Part shown: piece by piece, positions 7,551 through 12,605 of the stretch
Layout: each line of letters starts with the position of its first letter
Numbering within the stretch: position 1 is the first letter of the stretch
Source: Bacilli bacterium
GTDB taxonomy: Bacteria > Bacillota_I > Bacilli_A > ML615J-28 > CAG-698
Length of the DNA stretch: 12,605 bases
NCBI GenBank assembly: GCA_016282055.1
Contig: JAEEJT010000035.1
Location: forward strand, 1-12,605
Direction of reading: 5' to 3'
Program-made: the position numbers and the translations under genes
Notes under the pieces: generated by a model
Seen by the model: only the letters and a program-made list of their open reading frames with translations
Databases searched by the model: none
What the model was told of the DNA's origin: nothing

Positions 7551-9563
7551 ATTATATTGATTATCATACATGGATTTATATAGTCCATTTTTTAATAATA
7601 ACTCATTATGTTTACCTTGTTCAACAATTCTTCCACTATCAAATACAACAATGTTATCCGCATTATAAATTGTTGATAATCTATGAGCAATAACAAATGT
7701 TGTTCTATTTTTAGAAATAACTTTTAAAGCATTTTGAATTAATAATTCCGTTTCAGTATCAATGTTCGCAGTAGCTTCATCAAGAATAACAATCCTTGGA
7801 TCACGTAATAAAATCCTTGCAAAACTAATTAATTGTTTTTCACCAGTTGATAAGTTTCCACCAAGATATTCAAGAGTAGTATTAATACCATCTTTATATC
7901 CATCAATAAACTTATTTGCTCCAATTAATCTTAAAACATCTTCTACTTCTTTATCAGAATACTCTTTATCTAAAACAATATTTGATTTAATAGTACCACT
8001 AAAAATAGCAGGTTCTTGTAAAACATAACCAATATTACTTCTTACTTCTTGTTTAGTGTAGTCCATAAAGTCTTTTCCATTAATGTAAATATTACCATTT
8101 TCAATGTCATAAAACCTTAAAAGTAAATTCATCAGAGTTGATTTACCACTACCAGTTTTACCAACAATACCAATAAAACTTCCACCTTTAACATCTAATG
8201 TTACATCATTTAATACTTGAACAGTATCATATTTAAAAGTAATATGATCAAATTTAATATCACCATCTAAATTAGGTCTTTCATTAAATCCTAAATATTT
8301 ATCCTCTTCTTCATCAAGTAAATCAAATATTCTACAACTAGCTACATAACTATCTTCTAAAGTATTTAAATCACTAAATATACTTTCAATAGGTGCCATT
8401 ACTTTACCAATATAATTTATATATAAATAAATTAAACCTGCAGTTAGTTCACTAGTTTTATTTAAGAATTGTAAACTAAAGTAATAAATAACAATAGAAA
8501 CTAAAATGTTTTGAACAAATAATAATAACTGTCCACCAAATGTAGATGAAATAGCTGAGCTTTTCATCTTATTATGATAATTTGTATCAAGTAAATCATC
8601 ATATTCTTTATACATAGTATCTTCTTTATTAAACTCTTGTATAACGCTCATACCATTAACGTATTGCGACATATTAGCATTAATTATAGAATTCATTTCT
8701 CTTATTCTATGATAATATTTATTAATAAATTTTCTATAAATCGTCATCCATAAAATAACAAATGGGAAGAAAATAAATGTTAATAAAGATAATTTAACAC
8801 TAATTCTAAATAAAGCTATATAAACCATCACAAGAGAAATAATTGATTTAATAATATCAGTTATTACAGTAAATAAACTTTCGGCTCCATCAATATCATT
8901 AATTATCTTTGTAACAATCTTACCACTCGGTTCTTTTGTAAAATAATCAAGAGGTAATCTATTAATCTTTTTAAATGCATCTTGTCTAATATGTAAACTT
9001 AATTTATTACCAATTAATGTCATAACAACATTACTTAAATATGAGAATAATAATATAACAATAGTTAATAAACCATAATAAATAAGCAATCTTACAATAG
9101 CACTTGACTCATTAAAATAAAATAATTTTAATTCATTATTATCTAGTTTATAACAAACATAATTATTATCTATTGTATATAAAGTATTATCACTAATTCT
9201 TTCAATTATTGAATTATCAATATCACCATAACAAACATAATAACTATTTTCATAATACACAAGTGATATTACAGATTCATCAACTTCATCGCTTTTAACA
9301 TAATTCTTTCCTTTATAACTTATACCTTTATCAGATTCAACATAAGTAGTTTGAACACCTAATAAATGATTATCTAAAATATCATTTATTAGCTTTGGTT
9401 GTAAAAGTTCTAAATAGGAAAAAATTATCAAGAAAATAAACGATAAAATAATCAAATATTTTTGTTTTAAAGCATATTTAAATATTCTTTTTAAGACTTT
9501 AGAAATAGAATAATTAGAATATTTTTGTTGTAAACTTTCCTTATATCGAGAGTTATTATTCAT
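7542..9563 (-). CDS. ABC exporter subunit with ectodomain and catalytic Glu, BmrD/YheH-like (673 aa)
   Basis: This is a fused membrane/ATPase half-transporter and the probable second subunit of a heterodimeric drug or lipid-like-compound exporter. I start it at the ATG at 9563, because GGGAGG at 9572-9577 lies 8 nt upstream. A GTG at 9572 in the same frame would overlap that site and add only three residues. Six membrane segments are expected (about 36-53, 157-182, 232-252, 258-277, 345-365 and 370-390). Residues about 69-155 between the first two form an external domain, as in Bacillus subtilis BmrD. ATPase motifs: Walker A G468-S475, Q-loop Q516, signature L571-S-T-G-E, Walker B with D595 and catalytic E596, H-loop H627. 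The signature is degenerate while the Glu is intact, the mirror image of its partner. Length, order and asymmetry match BmrD; the substrate is unknown. It overlaps the upstream gene by 8 bp. Confidence 0.93.
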   Translation of the reverse strand: MNNNSRYKESLQQKYSNYSISKVLKRIFKYALKQKYLIILSFIFLIIFSYLELLQPKLINDILDNHLLGVQTTYVESDKGISYKGKNYVKSDEVDESVISLVYYENSYYVCYGDIDNSIIERISDNTLYTIDNNYVCYKLDNNELKLFYFNESSAIVRLLIYYGLLTIVILLFSYLSNVVMTLIGNKLSLHIRQDAFKKINRLPLDYFTKEPSGKIVTKIINDIDGAESLFTVITDIIKSIISLVMVYIALFRISVKLSLLTFIFFPFVILWMTIYRKFINKYYHRIREMNSIINANMSQYVNGMSVIQEFNKEDTMYKEYDDLLDTNYHNKMKSSAISSTFGGQLLLFVQNILVSIVIYYFSLQFLNKTSELTAGLIYLYINYIGKVMAPIESIFSDLNTLEDSYVASCRIFDLLDEEEDKYLGFNERPNLDGDIKFDHITFKYDTVQVLNDVTLDVKGGSFIGIVGKTGSGKSTLMNLLLRFYDIENGNIYINGKDFMDYTKQEVRSNIGYVLQEPAIFSGTIKSNIVLDKEYSDKEVEDVLRLIGANKFIDGYKDGINTTLEYLGGNLSTGEKQLISFARILLRDPRIVILDEATANIDTETELLIQNALKVISKNRTTFVIAHRLSTIYNADNIVVFDSGRIVEQGKHNELLLKNGLYKSMYDNQYNKG

Positions 9564-11295
9564 TCTTTTCACCTCCCGATTCTTGGATAATATATTGATT
9601 ATAATACCATCCTTTTAACTGCATTAAATCATTATGTGAGCCTCTTTCAACTATTTTTCCACTATCTAATACAATAATCTCATCACAACTTGATACAGCA
9701 GTCAATCTATGAGAAACAATAACATTTGTCTTGTTTTTTCTGATTTCTTTTATATTTTTAAGTATCTTAGCCTCAGTAGTTCCATCAACAGCACTCAATG
9801 AATCATCAAGAATTAAGATGTCACTATCTTTCATAAAAGCTCTAGCAATAGACAATCTTTGCTTTTGACCACCAGATAAAGTAACACCATATTCGCCAAC
9901 AAGTGTATCATATTTATCATCAAATTCATTAACATCTTCATCAAAACAAGCCATTTTTGTAGCATATTCTAAATCAATAGAATGATTAATATTACTGCCT
10001 AATTCAATATTTTCTTTAATTGTTCTTGCAAATAATTGATGTTCTTGAGGAACATAACTAATAAGTCTTCTTATATCCTCTTTATAATATTCATTAACAC
10101 TAATGCCATTATATAATAAATTATCAGTATCTAATTTATATTTTCTTAATAATTGTCTTATTAATGTTGTTTTACCACTACCAGTTTTACCTACAATTCC
10201 TAATGATTTACCATTAGTAATTGTTAAATTAATATCATGTAATACATTAACATCAGTATTAGGATATTTAAATGAATAATCTTTAAATTCAATTCTTTCA
10301 AAGTTTGAAATATGTAAACTATTCTCTTTATCAATAATTGCGGGAGTATTATTTAAAACTTCACATACTCTATCAAAACCAATTTTACTTTGGAAAAACC
10401 TTACAACTTGATTACCTAATTGAGATACTGGAGAAGCAAATTGAGCTAACAACAAGTTAAATGTAATTAAATCTCCAATAGAAAATTGATTATTAAATAT
10501 TAAATAAATACCATAAGAATAAGCAATTATATGGCTTACTCCAACAATAGATCTAAATGTTGGTCCAAATGATGAATTAATTAATATATGCTTTTTCCAT
10601 GTCTTATAACAATCTGTTGCAGCATTAGTTAACTTTTCTTCACTTTTATCTTCAATCACATATGATCTAATCATTCTAACATTTTGAATTGCTTCCATTG
10701 CAGAATCAGATAGATTAGATTCTTTTTCTCTAACAACTTTCCAACTTTTCATTGATTTTTTTCTTAAGATAGAAACAAAAATAAATATAATAGGAAGTAC
10801 AGATATAGAAAAAACTGTAATTAAAACATTCATAGAAATAAGTTTTAAGAATGTCATCGTTAAAGCAATAAAAACATTAACTAAAGAAATAATCAAATGA
10901 GTTGATACATTAGCCATTTGAAATGTATCTCCAGTTGCTCTTGTCATTAAATCACCGGGATGATGTTCATTAAAGAAAATCTCATCTTGTTTTAGAAGTG
11001 ATTCCATATATCTTATTCTTATTTCATAATATAATTTATGAAATAAATTAGCCATAAGAATATTTTTTATAACTTGAACAATATATTTACTAAAAAAAAC
11101 AATAATTAAAATAAGAAATATATTTATAGCACTATTATAAGTAATTGTCTTTAGACCAATTTCATCTATAGCATCACCAATATAAACAGGCTTTAAAATA
11201 TCTAGGTATATTATAGCAACACTTAAAGCAATAGCAATTAGATATTTATACCAATTTCTTTTCAAAAATTGTGATATTGACCTTATATTTTTCAT
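9556..11295 (-). CDS. ABC exporter subunit with degenerate catalytic residue, BmrC/YheI-like (579 aa)
   Basis: This is the first gene of the exporter operon, a half-transporter with an N-terminal membrane domain and a C-terminal ATPase. Six membrane segments are apparent (about 17-35, 57-75, 131-150, 156-176, 247-267 and 273-290). ATPase motifs: Walker A G369-T376, Q-loop Q417, canonical signature L473-S-G-G-Q, Walker B D497 followed by D498 where active ATPases have Glu, D-loop S501-A-V-D and H-loop H529. In heterodimeric exporters such as BmrCD, this Asp marks the non-hydrolysing site, while the canonical signature completes the active site of the partner. The length is close to BmrC (about 585). 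The start is supported by AGAGG at 11303-11307, 7 nt upstream. The gene ends inside the start of the next one. It likely exports hydrophobic compounds or antibiotics; the true substrate cannot be read from sequence. Confidence 0.93.
   Translation of the reverse strand: MKNIRSISQFLKRNWYKYLIAIALSVAIIYLDILKPVYIGDAIDEIGLKTITYNSAINIFLILIIVFFSKYIVQVIKNILMANLFHKLYYEIRIRYMESLLKQDEIFFNEHHPGDLMTRATGDTFQMANVSTHLIISLVNVFIALTMTFLKLISMNVLITVFSISVLPIIFIFVSILRKKSMKSWKVVREKESNLSDSAMEAIQNVRMIRSYVIEDKSEEKLTNAATDCYKTWKKHILINSSFGPTFRSIVGVSHIIAYSYGIYLIFNNQFSIGDLITFNLLLAQFASPVSQLGNQVVRFFQSKIGFDRVCEVLNNTPAIIDKENSLHISNFERIEFKDYSFKYPNTDVNVLHDINLTITNGKSLGIVGKTGSGKTTLIRQLLRKYKLDTDNLLYNGISVNEYYKEDIRRLISYVPQEHQLFARTIKENIELGSNINHSIDLEYATKMACFDEDVNEFDDKYDTLVGEYGVTLSGGQKQRLSIARAFMKDSDILILDDSLSAVDGTTEAKILKNIKEIRKNKTNVIVSHRLTAVSSCDEIIVLDSGKIVERGSHNDLMQLKGWYYNQYIIQESGGEKNE
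9572..9577 (-). promoter_or_regulatory. Ribosome binding site that sets the start of the BmrD-like gene
   Basis: The minus strand reads GGGAGG here, 8 nt before the ATG at 9563, and lies inside the last codons of the upstream gene. The competing GTG start begins within the same bases (9570-9572), which makes it unlikely. The arrangement fits translational coupling of the two subunits. Confidence 0.75.
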
Positions 11296-11302
11296 AATTT
11301 AA

Positions 11303-11307
11303 CCTCT
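11303..11307 (-). promoter_or_regulatory. Ribosome binding site of the BmrC-like gene, at the predicted transcript start
   Basis: The minus strand reads AGAGG, 7 nt before the ATG at 11295. The predicted transcription start (about 11306) falls within this site, so the Shine-Dalgarno sequence may sit at the very 5' end of the mRNA. Confidence 0.6.
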
Positions 11308-11312
11308 TAATT

Positions 11313-11341
11313 ATTATACATTATTCTTTTAATAAAGACAA
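11313..11341 (-). promoter_or_regulatory. Sigma-A-type promoter of the ABC exporter operon
   Basis: On the minus strand, a -35 box TTGTCT (11336-11341, 4 of 6 consensus) is 17 bp from a perfect -10 box TATAAT (11313-11318). The expected start is near 11306, leaving about 11 nt before the ATG. That is too short for the leader-peptide attenuator known upstream of bmrCD in Bacillus subtilis. Confidence 0.7.
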
Positions 11342-11369
11342 TTGATTATTTCTAAAAAAAGAGTATAAT
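11342..11369 (+). promoter_or_regulatory. Sigma-A-type promoter of the MATE gene
   Basis: A -35 box TTGATT (11342-11347, 4 of 6 consensus) is 16 bp from a perfect -10 box TATAAT (11364-11369). Its -35 directly abuts that of the divergent ABC promoter. The expected start is near 11376, about 9 nt before the ATG, so this leader is also minimal. Confidence 0.65.
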
Positions 11370-11375
11370 AAACTT

Positions 11376-11380
11376 GGTGA
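11376..11380 (+). promoter_or_regulatory. Weak, close ribosome binding site of the MATE gene
   Basis: GGTGA ends 4 nt before the ATG at 11385, which is a weak match at a short distance. Together with the minimal leader it may give modest translation. The next in-frame ATG (11424, residue 14) has no visible site, so 11385 remains the best start. Confidence 0.5.
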
Positions 11381-11384
11381 TTAT

Positions 11385-12605
11385 ATGGATAATACTATAA
11401 AGAAAAATAAGTATGAAATAGATATGACCACTGGAAATCTATTTCTAAAGATAATAAAATTTTCTATTCCCTTAGCATTAATGGGAATATTACAATTATT
11501 ATATAATGCAGCAGATTTAATCGTTGTTTCTAACTTTAGTAATGATGAATATGCATTAGGTGCAGTAGGAGCAACAGGACCTTTAATAAATTTACTTGTA
11601 AACTTATTTATGGGTTTATCTGTTGGAACAAATGTTTTACTTGCTAAACTCTATAGTGCAAAAGAAAACCAAAGAGTATCAAATGTAGTTCATACATCAA
11701 TTGTAATAAGTATTATGATTGGAGTTTTCTTGGGTCTATTTGGTTTTATATTTTGTAAAGATCTTCTTCTTTTAATGCACAATGATTTGGTTTTATCCCA
11801 AGTATATTTAAAAATATATTTTATTGGATTACCATTTAATATGCTATACAACTTTACAGCAGCTATTTTAAGAGCTGTAGGAGATACTAAAAGACCTTTA
11901 TACTACTTAATGATAGCAGGTCTAATAAATGTTCTTTTAAACTTATTATTTGTTATTGTATTTAAGATGAGTGTAGCTGGTGTTGCTTTAGCTACAATTA
12001 TTAGTCAAATAATTTCAGCAACACTAATGATGATAACACTATATAAAACAAAAGAGAGTTATCAATTTAGATTTAATAAACTAAAAATAGATAAACAAGA
12101 ATTAAAAGAAATAATAAAAATTGGAATTCCTGCTGGAATCCAATCATCATTATTCTCTATTTCAAATGTAATAATTCAATCTACAGTTAATAAATATCCT
12201 GATTATGTAATAAATGGAAATGCGGCAGCTTCTTCTGTTGAAGGATTTGTTTATACTTCTATGAATGCTGTTTATCATGCAGCACTAGCATTTGCAAGTC
12301 AAAACTATGGAGTTAAGAATAAACAAAACATTAAGAAAACAACAACATATTCTTTAATTATAGTATGTATGTTTGCATTTATTGTTGGTATACCAATATT
12401 TATATTTGGTAAAAATATACTTTATATTTATACTAAAGTATTAGATGAGATTGATGTTGGTTATATTAGATTACACTACCTTTGTTTACCATATTTCTTA
12501 TGTGGTATAATGGATGTAATGGTGTGTATTCTTCGAGGTATAGGATACTCGAAAGAGCCAATGTTTGTGTCGATATTTGGTGTTTGTGTTTTTAGAGTTA
12601 TTTAT
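11385..12605 (+). CDS. MATE-family multidrug efflux transporter, C-terminus cut by window edge
   Basis: This is an integral membrane antiporter of the MATE family, expected to expel cationic drugs or metabolites using a sodium or proton gradient. 407 residues are visible with no stop; family members are usually about 450, so roughly the last 40-50 are missing. Family features: the opening D-M-T-T-G-N followed by K-I-I-K-F-S-I-P-L (residues 13-30), L-Y-N-A-A-D ending at D44 in the first membrane segment, G-L-S-V-G-T-N at 77-83, R-A-V-G-D-T-K-R-P at 163-171, G-I-P-A-G-I-Q at 247-253 opening the second half, and S-Q-N-Y-G at 305-309. R-G-I-G-Y-S-K-E-P at 384-392 is the second-half counterpart of 163-171, the internal duplication typical of MATE proteins. 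It is transcribed divergently from the ABC exporter. The coupling ion and substrate cannot be assigned. Confidence 0.92.
   Translation, partial: MDNTIKKNKYEIDMTTGNLFLKIIKFSIPLALMGILQLLYNAADLIVVSNFSNDEYALGAVGATGPLINLLVNLFMGLSVGTNVLLAKLYSAKENQRVSNVVHTSIVISIMIGVFLGLFGFIFCKDLLLLMHNDLVLSQVYLKIYFIGLPFNMLYNFTAAILRAVGDTKRPLYYLMIAGLINVLLNLLFVIVFKMSVAGVALATIISQIISATLMMITLYKTKESYQFRFNKLKIDKQELKEIIKIGIPAGIQSSLFSISNVIIQSTVNKYPDYVINGNAAASSVEGFVYTSMNAVYHAALAFASQNYGVKNKQNIKKTTTYSLIIVCMFAFIVGIPIFIFGKNILYIYTKVLDEIDVGYIRLHYLCLPYFLCGIMDVMVCILRGIGYSKEPMFVSIFGVCVFRVIY

Noticed and set aside
7762..8028. An 88-codon plus-strand frame.
   Set aside because: It is antisense to the ATPase domain of the BmrD-like subunit, across its Walker B and signature motifs, and has no independent support.
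11331..11350. Imperfect palindrome between the divergent promoters as a repressor operator.
   Set aside because: Only 6 of 10 pairs match about its best centre, and much of the symmetry follows from the two mirrored -35 boxes in AT-rich DNA; no regulator gene is nearby.

Overview
The window is very AT-rich and the coding regions use TGG for every tryptophan I read, with TAA stops and no in-frame TGA. Its proteins are a giant BspA-type leucine-rich-repeat surface protein, a BmrC/BmrD-like ABC exporter pair and a MATE efflux pump. This points to a low-GC Bacillota or Mycoplasmatota-related bacterium with the standard code, probably a gut or host-associated member of the Bacilli, Erysipelotrichia, or RF39/Acholeplasma type. 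The lineage is an inference from composition and gene content.

Layout from left to right. Positions 1-7322 (minus strand) are one uninterrupted reading frame of at least 2440 codons that runs off the left edge. It has a Sec-type signal peptide, a unique N-terminal region of about 300 residues, and then a very long array of about 23-residue BspA-type LRRs (LRR_5). The array is broken by three modules that begin P-F-(I/V)-G and, toward the C-terminal side, by segments carrying four copies of an aspartate-rich G-x-D-x3-(G/H)-T-x-D-D motif. The C-terminus and any wall or membrane anchor lie outside the window. Positions 7323-7541 hold its ribosome binding site, a probable extended -10 promoter, and the terminator of the next operon.

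Positions 7542-11295 (minus strand) are a two-gene operon for a heterodimeric ABC exporter. The 579-residue subunit (BmrC/YheI-like) is upstream and the roughly 673-residue subunit (BmrD/YheH-like) is downstream, with an 8-bp overlap. Together they should form one complete and one degenerate ATPase site. The second subunit has an extracellular domain between its first two membrane segments. Positions 11385-12605 (plus strand) are a divergently transcribed MATE efflux protein, cut off at the right edge.

The 89-bp gap between the ABC operon and the MATE gene holds two divergent sigma-A-type promoters whose -35 hexamers touch, each giving a leader of only about 10 nt. The two efflux systems therefore probably share one control region. 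The LRR protein is a separate transcription unit, insulated by a rho-independent terminator. I found no RNA gene, insertion sequence, CRISPR array or obvious phage element. The clearest less-familiar features are the aspartate-rich motifs and enlarged insertion module of the giant surface protein, and the back-to-back promoter pair; I do not see convincing evidence of a wholly new system.
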